In this document: in pieces, positions 41,995-53,899 of the stretch
Numbering within the stretch: the stretch's first letter is position 1
Layout: every line of letters begins with the position of its first letter
Assembly (NCBI RefSeq): GCF_032062135.1
Contig: NC_092859.1
Coordinates: 36,226,286-36,290,285, forward strand
DNA from: Pyxicephalus adspersus
Taxonomy: Eukaryota; Chordata; Amphibia; Anura; Pyxicephalidae
Reading direction: 5' to 3'
Length of the DNA: 64,000 bases
Position numbers and translations under genes: made by a program
Notes under the pieces: generated by a model
Database searches by the model: none
What the model was told of the DNA's origin: nothing
Seen by the model: the letters and a program-made list of their open reading frames with translations, nothing else

Positions 41995-44900
41995 GAAAAA
42001 AATAAAAATTCTCAGAAGGTAGAAAGTACCGGTAAATGCAGTGTGTCTCACTTATCACACAAAATTACATGAAGTGTAAAAGTGTAACTTTTGAAAAATT
42101 TCATTAGCCACACTAGAGACAACACGCCTGTCCAACCAAAACTTAAAAGATTTTCTTAAAAAATTCATACATATGGAAATATGCAAATAAGGAAAGAGAT
42201 TTAAATTAAAACTGGTACACAATTTTTCCATGAATTGAATATTCTTAATTTGAGGATGCAGTGTACTGCTTTCCATGCTGGCATTTTCCACAAACAAAAG
42301 TCCCAAGGCTTTCGTCCAAAGTGGCTTCCAGGACTGGAGAAGCTGTGTACAAGAGAAGGACATAATTTAAATGCAACGCATAGTAAGGGACATTGTGGAT
42401 ATCAAAACAATATGTGACATTTTGAGATTAACTGCAAAGCATGCTGGGCCTTCTTCATTTCACGTCATGTCCAACTCTTTCATCACCTACAGACCTGGGT
42501 AAAAAAACACCAAAGCAGACACACTTTGACATGTTTTTCAGAATCTGGGACACCAACTGATGTTGTTTAAAAGCCCATTGTGCCAGCTCATCGAAACAAT
42601 GTGGAAGAGTTCATGCCAGTTCTTTCTGTTCTTTTATTGCCACACCAATTGCAACCTCTTTCTGCTAATGGCTCCCTGTCCAAAAATCTCCCTGCCGATT
42701 CTTTCAGCTTTTGCAGCAACAGCAAATTTAAAACTGTGGGTGCTTTGCAGGGGAAACACACAGTATCTATGAGCTGAGGCACATTCATCAGTGTGCCCCT
42801 ACGTATAGCCATTACTATAGGATTTGAGTAAAAATACAGGTACCTCTTCTCTTGTATTAGGACAAAATTTGCTTTGCCCACCATTTAGTTTTAACCTGTC
42901 TTGATAAAAAAAAACGGTCAGCAGGAAAGATTCAGTATCTGCTTGTATCTTTCTAAATCTTAAGCATTTTAGGAACCTCAAAAGATGGGGTGCTACGTCT
43001 AGTGGTCCTAATAACTGAATAAACTTTGTTCCCTAATCTGAAATCAGGGTGCTGACATATTTACACTTTGATTTCAATTTCTGGCTTTACCTCCCTGCAT
43101 AGCTGATTACAGAGGTGCTCAGAATTACCTATTGCACTACCACTGAAGGCGAAATGATAAATGATGTGATAATGGCATGATGGATGATATTGCTAAACAT
43201 ACCCACTGTGTCAATCCTCTGAAATCAAAAATCATGATTCTGAAGAAAGTTGTCCAGTCATTAAGGACATTTTAGTAATGTTTTATAAAATTTAAACATA
43301 GCAGTAATTATGCCCTTTGATAAAAAAAAAAAAACCTTTCTACATGTAATAGTAATGATGCAGATGCACCAAAAAAAAACATTTCTGTATGTAATAGTAA
43401 TGATGCAGATGCATCAATAAAATCATTTTATGTTTTATTCAATATGCTCTCACTTCCCTTAAAATGGACACAGTGTGTCCAAATCTCAAAACTGAAATAA
43501 ATAGATGTACTGTTATTGCTGTCACCAGAGTAATTAAGGAAAGTTTTTACACAAAAGTCCCATCTGCTAAAATTTCCAAATTCTCACCCACATTTTTCCA
43601 TTGGTGATAAAATGTTTGTTACCAATCCGTGCCCTGATTCAGTTCATAAACAAATTCGGGACTTTCCTTGGAGCACCAATGAGGGCATCAGCTGTCAAAT
43701 TTATGTCATAGTAAAAAGTAAACCAATCCAGTAAATTATTTGCGGAAAGAATTGTCCTAACGCTAGTCTAAAGCTAGCCAGTCAATTTATTAATTAGAAT
43801 TTTATTACATTTTGCATACTCTCTGCATCCAGTTTGAGGTGACACTTCAGTCAATCATTCTAAATTATATTCCTTCTTTGTTTCTCAGTGTGCAGTGTTT
43901 CCTCTTGATCAGTTATTGGTTTGATTTTGGTATTATGAGATCACATTATGCTATTTGGAGCTGATATGTTATTCTTGTGTTTGCATGTCTAGTCCAAACA
44001 CTGTATTTTCCCCACAATCTAAATACAAATGAATAGATTGACTGACTTTCCAAAAGAGCTGGCTTTGTGTTTGGTGTGTGTGAAACCTTTGAACTTGAAG
44101 GAAAATTAAAAAAAAAAAACATTGCATTGGGCAAAACACCATAATTGTATGATTTTTGTCTAATTCTCTGGTGAGACAGAGCAATGGCTCAGAGACAACA
44201 AAGACACAAATGTTTAATTCTCAGAGATTTAGAAAGCCAACCTGTTTTTTTAACTATTGATAAAAAACAATTTGTTAAGGAACATATATTACAAACAATT
44301 GTCAATTTTTAAAATTTGTAAATTTTTTTTTTATTTATTTCCACCAGCCCTCAGTCACCTCCTATCTACATATCATCTGCATATATTGCCTGGCTTCCTA
44401 ATAGTGATAACAATGGGCCATGCCTGAGCAATATACATCGTCACAGCCTCTTGCAATGTTCTTCAGGGATGGGTCACAGCACAGGAGCACAATTGTTTTC
44501 ACATAACCCTGAAGTGCCTAAGCAAGGATTTTTATGGCAGGAATACTGTCAGGTTTCTGTAACATTTACTAGCCAGTAACTATCTTTTACCATTGCTGGT
44601 GTTATATTGATTGTATCAAGGATGGGCTGGTTAATTAACATTTGACATGACATGCAACCTATCCTATAATTTTGTTACACAAAAAGTACATGTTGTAAAG
44701 TTTAGTTCTCTATTACAGATCTTTGAAAATGATACCATTTGTAGCAATACTAATGTCTGATACCAATTCTGTAGTAATTATGAGTCATGCTAAAGCCTCT
44801 AAATATTACCATACATCCTCTTTTGATTTACTTGTGTTTTTTTTTATTAATCACAGTTTAGGATGAACTATGATGCTATGCAACATATTAGTAGGAAAGA

Positions 44901-45285
44901 TGGTATAATTATAGTACTGTGTGTGTGTGTACTGGTATGATATTGTTGCAGGGAACTATTACAGGTAAACATTTTTCCTGATATAGGTATGTTCCCTGAC
45001 AGAGCGCAGACAACAATAAAACATTGATATGGGTTTAGGGCTCTACTTATGCAACAGAAAGTTTTCCTCCCAAAATAGCATTTGGAATATACAGTAATAG
45101 GGGCTTTGGAGCAATAGCTCAGAGAATTGATCATAGTAGTCCAATGTCTTACGAAAAGCACTGTTGTAAAAATGTTTGCCCTACATGATGACTTCCTATA
45201 TGTTCAATTAAGCAAACATTCTGAATTTTGTGCAGTACAGTATCTAAAGTAGGTGGTACAATCATTCACCAGTTGTACACTAAAA
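41995..45285. other. Stretch without recognisable gene
   Basis: No supported coding region. A duplicated segment at 43322-43425 is listed separately. Frames of 60-102 codons on both strands lack motifs. Confidence 0.5.
43322..43425 (+). repeat. Two-unit tandem duplication, ~50 bp
   Basis: An A-run followed by TACATGTAATAGTAATGATG and CAGATGCACC is repeated as an A-run followed by GTATGTAATAGTAATGATG and CAGATGCATC. Confidence 0.8.
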
Positions 45286-45289
45286 GAGT

Positions 45290-46113
45290 CAGGCTGCCAT
45301 AAATATGTGTGTGGACAACTTGCAAGCTAGAGGGGGTAATTGTGAAATGGGGAGACCTAGTGAATAGGTCAGTATATCAAAAAGCAATATTATACCCTGT
45401 GAGGTCAACAACCAATTGATGGAGTGGATGGCGTCCAGTGAAGTTATATAGAGGGGCCACAAGCATGCTAAAAGGATGATGCAGAAGCACCTGCATCAGT
45501 GTGGCAGAAAGAATTGTATACATATTTTCCTTATAATAGGTACAGCCTGAGCTCTTATAAGCATTGCCCCAGATAGCAGTTCTGGTCTCAGGGTCCAGTT
45601 CACATATTCAAAACCTCTCCCTAATGCACATAAGGAAATTTGGACAATGGTGGGTGTGTAAAGTACTTGAGAAGCCTACAGGTATATACTGAGGAAATCA
45701 ACCCTTTGTGTGTGGGTCCCCTTTACAGATCTGTTCAAAAGGGGTAATGTTCTAAAATCCAGAGGTTGGAGAAAACCATGCAAAATTTCTGATTTGTAAA
45801 AGGCATAGAAGAAAGAATGGGTTATATTGTATTTGTCCCTCAACGTCATGAAGGAGTAAAGCTACGTATCAGTAGAATGCAGAAGTTGAAACAGAGCTGT
45901 TCCCCTCCAGGGCCCTGACATGGTCATTTGAAGGCTTTTTGGAATCAGAGGTGTTTGTATAAATGAGGTCAGTAAAGAGGCCGGGGATGTGAGCCTATCC
46001 TTAACATAGCATTGCCTCCAGATATATCTGGTAAATATAATAGTAAAATGCAAGTCCCTATCAGGAAGGGACTCCTCCTTGTCTCCCTCCCTCCAGACAC
46101 TCACCAAGTACAA
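45290..46113 (-). pseudogene. L1/Tx1-type LINE ORF2 C-terminal remnant
   Basis: Minus-strand reading, broken by at least two stops. It shows TSPASLLTSFIQTPLIPKSLQ and GTALFQLLHSTDT, then in frame after a stop LYSFMTLRDKYNITHSFFYAF, and later HTHHCPNF followed by WTLRPELLSGA. This is the order of the region after the reverse transcriptase in L1-like ORF2 proteins: a Leu-rich block, a Y-x-L-x-H-like block and a His/Cys block. The catalytic RT is absent. The identification rests on pattern recall without a search. Confidence 0.5.
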
Positions 46114-46247
46114 AGAAGTCCAAAACAGAAGACACCGTAGCTATGTAACTAAGTAGTAATTTTCCTATGAACACACATTACCTCCGTCACCAGCCTCTGC
46201 TCCAGATCTGAAGTCTTTATCAGTGTCTTTTGCCGTTAACACTTCTG

Positions 46248-47055
46248 CATGACGAGGGGAGCTCGGACTTTCTAGCCCATCCTTCACCACCACCATCAGA
46301 ACCTCCACCTCACCCCGACCCCCATCCTGCTTATCATCCCCCCACCATTAAATACCCAGACACCAATCTTGGATTTATATTGGCTGGTAAGCAGCCGTTT
46401 ATTTAAACACCATTAAACACATTAACCATTCAAGTAATTAAAAAATATCCAATAATAAATAAATGACAAAAAAAATACATTTACACTTTTGATATGCAAG
46501 CATACATTACCATAACAAACCACTCCATTAATATTATTATTACCTAATTGGGATTATATAACCCAAACATATTACATTGAATGTAACCTATTTAACCAAC
46601 AACCTAATTCCTCCCTTTTATTAATACCTAACCATAACAACAATATCCATAATGTTATCAAACTCCATACTCCTGGTTATACACCCAAGCAACCAGGCTG
46701 CAGGTCTCAGAAGGCAAAATCTGCACCCAACAGGACATTAACTGGATCCTTGCCTACCAAGACCCAACCGCTAAAATTTACCACACTTTCAAATTATAAT
46801 TATAACTATGAAAGGGGTGGGTGGGAAACTTATTTTTCAAAAAGAGGGCCTTCCACTTCTGTCCAGCTCCTTTTAACTCATCCTATTCCTAATCCCCTCC
46901 TACCCCACGCTCCACACTAGCACAGCCCCCTCTATCTCTACTACATTTATTAACCCTTAACCCCCTGCCTCCAGGTTGTGTAGGCCCTGTGCCTAAATTC
47001 TTCCGGCTACGGGCCTCTCTTGCTCCTTTCTTCATCCATTAAATCATTTCTTCGT
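46248..47055 (-). mobile_element. Short Ngaro-like non-autonomous element, copy iii
   Basis: CATGACGAGGGGAGCTCGGAC at 46250, TGGCTGGTAAGCAGCC with TTTATT at 46398-46403, GGCTGCAGGTCTCAGAAGGC near 46699, and GTAGGCCCTGTGCCTAAATTC near 46978 are the landmarks shared with copies i and ii. No reading frame. In sense orientation its 3' motif is AATAAACGGCTGCTTACCAGCCAAT, close to the end of Ngaro copy 1 (AATAAACGGCCAGTAGGCCAATTTT). Confidence 0.58.
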
Positions 47056-47059
47056 CTTT

Positions 47060-47920
47060 TACACGTGAAGGGTTAAATGAAGGAACCACAAAACATTATT
47101 TAAGGCTATACGATGGATATTAAACTATTTACATATTCTCAACAAGTGGCAAAAGATTAAAAAAAACATTACTCACCTCTTACCTGCATGTACAATGAAG
47201 TAACCTCAGTTGAAAATTTGAAAATGAATTTGTCACCAATGCCCTTAGGTACATTGTTTTTTACTGCTTGTTAATAATATATCAATTGTTTAGTGTGCAT
47301 AGTCTGAACAGTGGTTCACTTTACATACATTACCTGCATTCTTCATACGATGATATAGTAGAGACAGTCCATGTAATAGAGAAGATCTTATCTACAAATC
47401 AAATACCTACGTCATGGTGACGTAAATGAGAAATTGGAATTTGTTTAGTTTTCATTGAAAAGTCACGGTTGACAGTGGCATTTTTTAAAACTGGATTTCA
47501 CTTTTAAATAACCTTTGTGTTATCAAAACAAGGGTATTCTTGGTAAAGTTGGATTAAATTTTCCCTTTTTCTCTTTTAGAGAGTTTTTTGAAAAAGAAAC
47601 CAGCAGTAACAGAAGTTGGGATGTGAAGGGAAGAAAAATATTGCCGTATACTATACTAAATATAATACATACAGTTAGAAAATAATGCAGCACAAGGGGC
47701 TTTACACTATGATCCAGAAGCCCACTGATAGCTGACTCATTGTCATCAATGTACAGTAGTTTAATCCCAAGGTGAAAAGTTCAAATGTTCCCCTTCTCCC
47801 AGCTGTGAACTACCACTGCCACAGCACCCATTTGCCGAAGCTCTTTGCTCTGGCCCTGGATTTGCCCTGTGAAAAAAAAACACTTTTCACCCCTCTTCTT
47901 TAGCAGGAGATTGGGACTAT
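47060..47920. other. Stretch without recognisable gene
   Basis: AT-rich, with no family motif or structured repeat seen. Confidence 0.5.
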
Positions 47921-48360
47921 AAATAAGCTAAATAATTAATAAACATTCATAATAGATGAGTAGTGAATTGAATAGTATTAGTATATTATTGTGTAGAGGT
48001 GGAATTATGAGAGTGAGTGGGAATGATAATAATGAACATGTAATGAGAAAGAAGTTAAAGGGGATTGATTAATATGTAAAAAGGAAAAGAGGACTTTTGT
48101 AAATATATCTGTTTGTATTCTGTATTGTGGATAAACAATATTATTATAGGAGTCAATGTTGCATATGAGGATATGTCATATAAAAAGATCTCCAAGGAAC
48201 TTATGGTTACTTATGGTTAGATGGTTACTCTTGTAATAAAGTACAAGAAGGTATCATAAAGAGTGGAGATTTAAAGTGATTCCAGAATAAATGGTCACTA
48301 AGGATTCCATGTGCCATTAAAAAAGAAGTGCCAAAAAGGTAATGTTAAGGTATTTATTTT

Positions 48361-49614
48361 AAAGTCATTATTATTATTATTATTATTATTATTAATATTA
48401 TTAATAAACAGGATTTATATAGCGCCAACATATTATGCAGCGCTGTACATTAAATAGGGATTGCAAATGACAGACTAATACAGACAGTGATACAGGGAGA
48501 GAGGACCCTGCCCCGAAGGGCTTACAATCTAGTAGGTGGGGGAATTTCACACACAATAGGATAGGAGATATGTAGTGGTGGGAAGTAGTGGTGGTTTCAA
48601 TTGACAGAAGAAGATGGGTAGGCAAGTTTGAAAAAATGGGTTTTGAGCGCTCTTTTAAATGAGCAGAAGGTGTAAGCCAAAGGAGGATATGAGACTTCCC
48701 AGAGAGAAGGTGTACAGAGAAAAGAGAAACGGTCCACGGACTGACCCTTGGGGAACACCAACAGGGAGGAGAGTGGGTGAGGAGGAGTTACCATTGAAAG
48801 AAACTTGAAAGGAGCGGTCAGACAGATAGGAAGCAAACCAAGAGAGAGCAGTGTCACTGATACCAATGGAGCGCATGATTTGTATTAGAAGGGGGTGATC
48901 AACAGTGTCAAAAGCAGAGGAAAGATCAAGGAGAAGGAGCAGGGAAAAGTTGCCTTGAGACTTAGCTCTAATGGGATCATTGGCCACTTTAGTAAGGGCT
49001 GTTTCAGTGGAGTGGGCAACTCTAAAACCAGACTGGAGGGGGTCAAGGAGAGAGTTGGTGCTCAGGTAATGGGTGAGTCTTTTGTAGACAAGCCGTTCAA
49101 GAAGTTTGGAGACATATGGGAGAAGTGAGATAGGACGGTAGTTTGAGGGTAGGGAGGGGTCCAGTGAGGGTTTCTTTAGGATAGGGAGAATTATGGCATG
49201 TTTAAAAGCTGAGGGGTATTTACCAGTAGAAAGGGAAAGGTTGAATAGTTCGGTTAGGGCAGGGGCCAGGGTGGAGGAATGGGCACGGAGTAGATCAGAG
49301 GGGATTGGGTCAAGTGGACAGGTAGTAGACGGAGATGATGAGAGAAGAGTTAAGACTTCGTCCACAGTAACAGGGCTGAGGGAGGCCAGTGATGATTTAC
49401 AGGTGGAAGGGGTGGGTATGGTTGGAGTGGCTTGGTGGGCAGAGACATCATGTCTGATTTTGTCTATTTTATCTCTAAAGTAGGTGGCAATGTCTTGGGC
49501 AGAGAAGGATGTTGTGGGGGGAGCAGGTGTGGGGTTTAGGAGGGAGTCAATTGTAGAGTAGAGGTTGCGTGGGTTGGAGGCTTGAGAGGAAATTACAAAA
49601 TAATTGTGATACAA
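48361..49614 (-). pseudogene. L2/CR1-type LINE, 5'-truncated ORF2 and 3' end
   Basis: A 319-residue minus-strand frame carries LINE reverse transcriptase motifs: [78 protein letters not shown] (motif A) and [20 protein letters not shown] (motif B). The catalytic YADD block expected next is missing: the frame runs straight into the C-terminal segment, which continues in another frame ([17 protein letters not shown], 48597-48866), so there is an internal deletion. The endonuclease domain is absent (5' truncation near 49614). The 3' UTR ends with ATATAGCGCC-type text (reverse) and an (AAT)n tail at 48361-48400. The motif style fits the L2/CR1 group of the Jockey superfamily. Confidence 0.85.
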
Positions 49615-49755
49615 ATATTATTTATCTATATTAAAGGAAATAGTTCAAGAATATAGAATAGTAACCACATAATTATCAAGTTAGCTATAGTGGGGACATA
49701 TAAAACTTGATAGAGGATACAAGCTAGAGTAAGTAAAAGGTTAAATAAATGCAAG

Positions 49756-49783
49756 GGTGCCAGTATTTTTGGCCAAGACTGTA
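49756..49783. mobile_element. Tc1-like transposon end
   Basis: GGTGCCAGTATTTTTGGCCAAGACTGTA reads, inverted, TACAGTCTTGGCC... followed by AAAATACTGGCACC, the style of terminal inverted repeat found on many vertebrate Tc1-like elements next to TA. Only one end is seen, adjacent to the L2 insertion. Confidence 0.55.
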
Positions 49784-49789
49784 TGTGAT

Positions 49790-50370
49790 AGTGGTGATGA
49801 AAGAGAGGAGAATGAGTGAGGTGCAGATGAGAATAATATTAGTGGTGTGTAATGCAGGTGTGGTAAGAAGAGGAATAAGTGTAATTAAACTGGTGGGTGT
49901 GTGGAGGTGATAAACATTCAATATGTGAGTGATGTAAAAAGGCAAAAATAGGATCAGTGTGTATGATGAGTGGAAAATTGTTACCTAAGCATCTTATTGT
50001 GACAAATGAAACGATTATAAACATATTTCTATCCAAAGTGATATATATTATCCATAATGTATTATACATCGAGGTATCAAATAAGTATATACAAAGTTAC
50101 AAACTTACAAATTATATATTGTAACTACAGTATATAACATAGTGAATGGTTGTAATATCAATAGGTAATATATGGAAGGATATATACATATCATTCAGTC
50201 AGAATTTCATTGCAATATAAAGAATTTACAATATGCATAAAATGAATGAAACAATGGATACATGATTTTTGTTGGGGAGTATTACACATAAAGTGCTATA
50301 TTAGACATTGATCATGAGAATAATTACAATGTACTCATTACAGGCATAGTATAATGTAAACAAGATGTTA
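49790..50370. other. AT-rich interior of PLE-C without readable gene
   Basis: This lies where the 3' part of the Penelope gene, with its endonuclease, should be, but no GIY-YIG motif is readable in any minus frame. Confidence 0.45.
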
Positions 50371-50376
50371 TAAAAT

Positions 50377-51608
50377 TTAAAAATGACAAAAGATTATAGT
50401 GTTCAATGCTGGATGCAGGTAAAATTGTATTTGTGCTTTTTCTATAGTCATGGAGATTGTATTGTTGTCATCAATGACTATGCATAAGTAGCGAATGAAA
50501 GTTATGTTCCATGATGAACTTAAGGTTGAAATTGTATAATTGTATAAATTGTATAGTTGTATAAATTCAAAGAATTCCAATAATGGGTCAAGAGAATCTG
50601 TTCAAAGGAGGAATACATCATCAATGTACCACCACTACAACAGAATCTGGTGGCGGTATTTATTAATGTTACAGTTGGTAAAGAGTTCTCTTTCCTATTC
50701 TCCTAAGTACAGGTTGGCGTAGGATGGGGCGCATCTTGTTCCCATCGCTACACCCTGTTTGGGTAGGTTAGTGGTATTATCAAAAGTGAATACATTTCGT
50801 GTCAATATATATTTCAGTAATAAACAGGATGAACATGGTGCCATTGTATTTAACCAGGTTGCAATGGATTGAAGTCCTTTCTCATGGGGGATGCTGCTGT
50901 ATAGTGCCTCAATGTCCATGGCGACTAAGTTGGTATTTGGAGGCACTTTTTTATTGTTGGTAATTTTAAGGCGTTCTATCCCATCTTTAGGGTATGAAGG
51001 TAAACTGGCTTCCAATTGTTGGAGGTAGAAGTAAACTAATTCACTTACATTGGCTGAAGAATTAATACTTCATATTATGGGGCAGCATATAGGATCATTA
51101 AAGTTTCTGTGAACCTTGAGGAGCTTGTAAAAGGCAGTAATCATGGGGTGTTCGATCAAAAAGTAATCTCTGGTGGATTTGTTAATAATATTTGTAACTG
51201 AATATCGATCCAAGATCCAAGATGGTTTTAGGGATGAGTGTGTACCATTCATGGTTATTTAGGATTTTCAAACACATGGATTTGTAGTGGGGAGTGTTTA
51301 GTATCACTACATTCCCTCCTTTGTCATATGGTTTTATCACTTTATCCTAATTGATCTTATATTTGTTAAAGGCTTTGGTTTGTGCTTGAGTTGGTTGAAG
51401 AATGGGGAGAGTTCAGATGTAAGTTGGTTTTAAATATTTCTTCCGTAACTACGTCCACAAATGTTTGTATGTGGGGATTGGAAGAAAACTGGGTAGAGAA
51501 GGTAGATTTAGGTTTTCTATGTAAGGGGTGAAAAGACAAATCAGGATTCCTATTGGAGGACTTACATAAGTATGATTCATCTTGTGAGTGGACTGGTTTG
51601 TTCTCCAT
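50377..51608 (-). pseudogene. Penelope-type reverse transcriptase, stop-ridden (PLE-C)
   Basis: Minus-strand blocks in order: SNPHIQTFVDVVTEEIF (51366-51608), AFYKLLKVHRNFNDPI (51070-51252), PPNTNLVAMDIEALYSSIPH (motif A, 50930 region), KQGVAMGTRCAPSYANLYLGE (motif B, 50700-50760), WYIDDVFLL (motif C near 50620, flanked by stops), then a FLDVVI-type segment (CIVIDDNNTI) near 50470. These are the diagnostic Penelope RT blocks. PLE-A preserves only the part from motif C onward. Several frame changes and stops make it non-functional. Confidence 0.85.
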
Positions 51609-52127
51609 AACAAGTTGATAAAGATCTTTTAGTACAGGAAAATCAGCTTTGAGATTTCTAAATTCAGGTGGTAATTTTGATAAAGGAGTTGGTGGAAGGT
51701 AAAGTAGGTATGGTGTCTAAAATATGGTTTGGTGTGCTTTTGATTCTTTTGTCAGGTTACTGACTGGTCGCTTTTATATCTCTTTTTTCCTTTCTGATTG
51801 AGGTCCAAATAAGTGAGTTGCTTAGAAAGGAAACCTTGGTCTGGCATAGTGGAAGGTTTAAGAATTGTTACAGGTTTTGCTGGTTGGGTAGTGGGTTTGT
51901 TGAGGGAAGAGGTGGATTCCCATTTATATGCTTTTTTATTTATAAAGGCCTATTTGTCTCTTTAAAGTTTCTTCGCTTTCTTATGGTAAATGTATTTTTC
52001 CAAGTGATTTCTTAGGTCTTGGAATTTTTCTTGAAAGAGAGGTGAGTTAATGATGTTTACATTGTGAGTTTGGAGCGTCTGTAGCTCTAAATAAATGTAT
52101 GTATTGTCACGGCTGCAATCATTGAGA

Positions 52128-52275
52128 AGATGCCCGGCACTGGGGGTTAAATGGGGAGAAGTCTCCCTATTCAAAACCTCTAGTGCTCTCTGATTGGCTA
52201 AGGAAAGACTTCCTCAGCAAATCAGAGAGCATTAGAGGTTTTGAATGGAGGGACTTCTCCCCATTTAACCTTTAG
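52128..52275. repeat. Hairpin 1 of a hairpin cluster
   Basis: The arms include TTAAATGGGGAGAAGTC and its inverse GACTTCTCCCCATTTAA, and CAAAACCTCTAGTGCTCTCTGATT with its near-perfect inverse. A loop of about 25 bases contains AAGACTTCCTC. Confidence 0.85.
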
Positions 52276-52385
52276 TGCCTTAAAAAAAAAAAAAATGTTG
52301 GAACTGTTGTGTACTGTTTTCAAATTACCAAGGGACTGTTTTCTGCTTGCTGAGTGCAAGAGAACCTGCTCACATTGTAATATAA

Positions 52386-52546
52386 GTATCTCTTACTATG
52401 TAACACACTTTCCAGCACAGTAATATTATGATACATTTGTTAAATTTTTCTTTTATCCACTGCAATGCAATCCCGTGTGAGAAAAATGTAACAAATGTAT
52501 CATAGTATTACTTTGCTGGAAAGTGTGTTACAGAGTAAGAGATACT
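52386..52546. repeat. Hairpin 2 of a hairpin cluster
   Basis: AGTATCTCTTACTATGTAAC and CACTTTCCAGCACAGTAAT pair with GTTACAGAGTAAGAGATACT and ATTACTTTGCTGGAAAGTG. The arms are ~60 bp with a ~45-bp middle. Confidence 0.85.
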
Positions 52547-52599
52547 ATCATTGAGAAGAGTGTGCGATCCCTGGGGCACTAGAGGTTAATTAAGGACTC

Positions 52600-52800
52600 C
52601 CTGTGTTCTTGGATAGAGAATCTCTATCCAGGAACACATAGTACAGGACTGCAACAGAAATCAGGGGAGCGGAGGGGATCTGCTGCACCCCCGATTGATG
52701 TTGCCGCCCTGTAGTATGTGTTACATGACAGGATGTGTTACAGGACTCCTGTGTTCTTGGATAGAGAAACTCCATCCAAGAACACATAGAACTAGTAAAG
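52600..52800. repeat. Hairpins 3 and 4 of a hairpin cluster
   Basis: CTGTGTTCTTGGATAGAG with its inverse CTCTATCCAGGAACACATAG occurs at 52601-52641, and again with small changes at 52750-52790. The two are directly repeated in the same orientation with shared flanks (CTGCAACAGAAATCAGGGGAG and CTGCAAGAGCAATCAGGGGAG). Confidence 0.8.
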
Positions 52801-53214
52801 GGCTGCAAGAGCAATCAGGGGAGCAGAGCTGACAGCAATGGTACTAAGATGCATTATTCATGTAGGAGAGAGGGGAGAAAGAGGAAAATGGGTTTTGCCC
52901 ACTGGGAGAAGCCCTATCAGCACAAATAATGTCTCCTTCTTCTCATAATTTTTTAAGAGGTACGCCAGCCCCCAGAAATAAATGAATAACTAAATAAAAA
53001 CTAAATAAAGAAGATAGAGAAAGAACCGGGTTTTTTGTTGGTAAAAGACAGTAAATTAATAATATATATTAGGTGAGTTGTAGCAAAACTGATCACATGT
53101 ATTCAAGCATAATCATGGGGATAATGGGCTTCATACTATACAAGTTTCTCTATGTATAAATAAAAAGAGCGTATACCTCCTGATGTAGTAGCATGAAAGA
53201 AGTTTACAGCTAAT

Positions 53215-53262
53215 TTTTCTGGCACATTTGGCCCAAAAGGGTTCTTCAGGGGTATTTTGAGA
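53215..53262 (-). ncRNA. Degraded hammerhead-like motif (PLE-C)
   Basis: Minus strand: CTGAAGA (53243-53249, fitting CUGANGA), helix II ACCC-TTTT-GGGC, then CCAAATGTGCC, where GAAA would be expected. Position beside the terminal repeat supports a pseudo-LTR origin; one core base is lost. Confidence 0.5.
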
Positions 53263-53473
53263 TAGAAAATAAGCTAAATATTAAAGAAACATTCATTGAT
53301 AAAGTGAGTTGAATAGTAGTAGTATAGTATTGTGTAGAGGTGTTATATTTAGAGAATGAAATATATCTGTGTGTATTCAGTATTGTGGATAAATATTATG
53401 AGTATGAGTACGCATGAAATCCTTGGTGATGACCATTTATATTGAAATCACTTTAATTCTCCACTCTTTAGGA

Positions 53474-53896
53474 TCATTTCTTGTACTTTATTACAAGAGT
53501 AACCGGCTTTAACACAGTATCCAGCTCCCTTGATATGCATGTGTAATGGAACTTTTTAGGTTCATTGGAGATCTTCTTTCTAAAATATACTACCCTGTGA
53601 AAAATACTGCCATCATTCAGCACATCATTTTTTGTGCTGCTCATAATAACATTTCTTCCTTTCTGTCTAAAACATGAGAAAAGAATTGGGTTGTTCCCAT
53701 TAGGCAACACAAACAATTCTGGAAAAGTAACCAGAAAACAGGGAAATACAAGAGGCCTGGCCTTTGTTTGGCATACTATAACAGAATGTTGCATGGGCAT
53801 GCCTATTTCTGTGTTTTTCAGAGGTCTGCAGCCAACATTAGGGAAAGAAGTCAGGTCTGGCATCAATGTCAATTGCATGTATAGCATACAGCTCAC
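53474..53896 (-). other. Unassigned 140-codon open frame
   Basis: A minus-strand frame of unusual length for this AT content, with protein-like composition (HSVIVCQTKARPLVFPCFLV, FPELFVLPNGNNPILFSCF, FHRVVYFRKKI). I do not recognise a family. Its last ~15 codons lie in the PLE-C terminal repeat, so the open end is accidental there. It could be an exon or processed fragment cut by the Penelope insertion, a domain of an unknown mobile element, or chance; the overlapping 104-codon plus frame has no better claim. Confidence 0.3.
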
Positions 53897-53899
53897 CTG

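Larger units (their letters stand above)
47925..53505 (-). mobile_element. Broken Penelope-like element C with nested insertions
   Basis: Minus-strand RT pieces with Penelope motifs lie at 50377-51608. Terminal repeat pieces flank them. 47925-48160 and 53262-53400 match in direct orientation (AGTTGAATAGTAGTAGTATA-like, TATTGTGTAGAGGTG, CTGTATTGTGGATAAA), while 48221-48310 and 53410-53505 match in inverted orientation (GGTTACTCTTGTAATAAAGT, AAGAGTGGAGA, ATAAATGGTCA). Mixed direct and inverted terminal pieces are typical of Penelope pseudo-LTRs. L2 and Tc1 fragments were inserted near the left. No GIY-YIG domain remains. Confidence 0.65.

Noticed and set aside
44868..45161. 97-codon minus-strand frame as a membrane protein
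   Set aside because: Hydrophobic C-terminus comes from a (GT)n and AT-rich tract; no motif.
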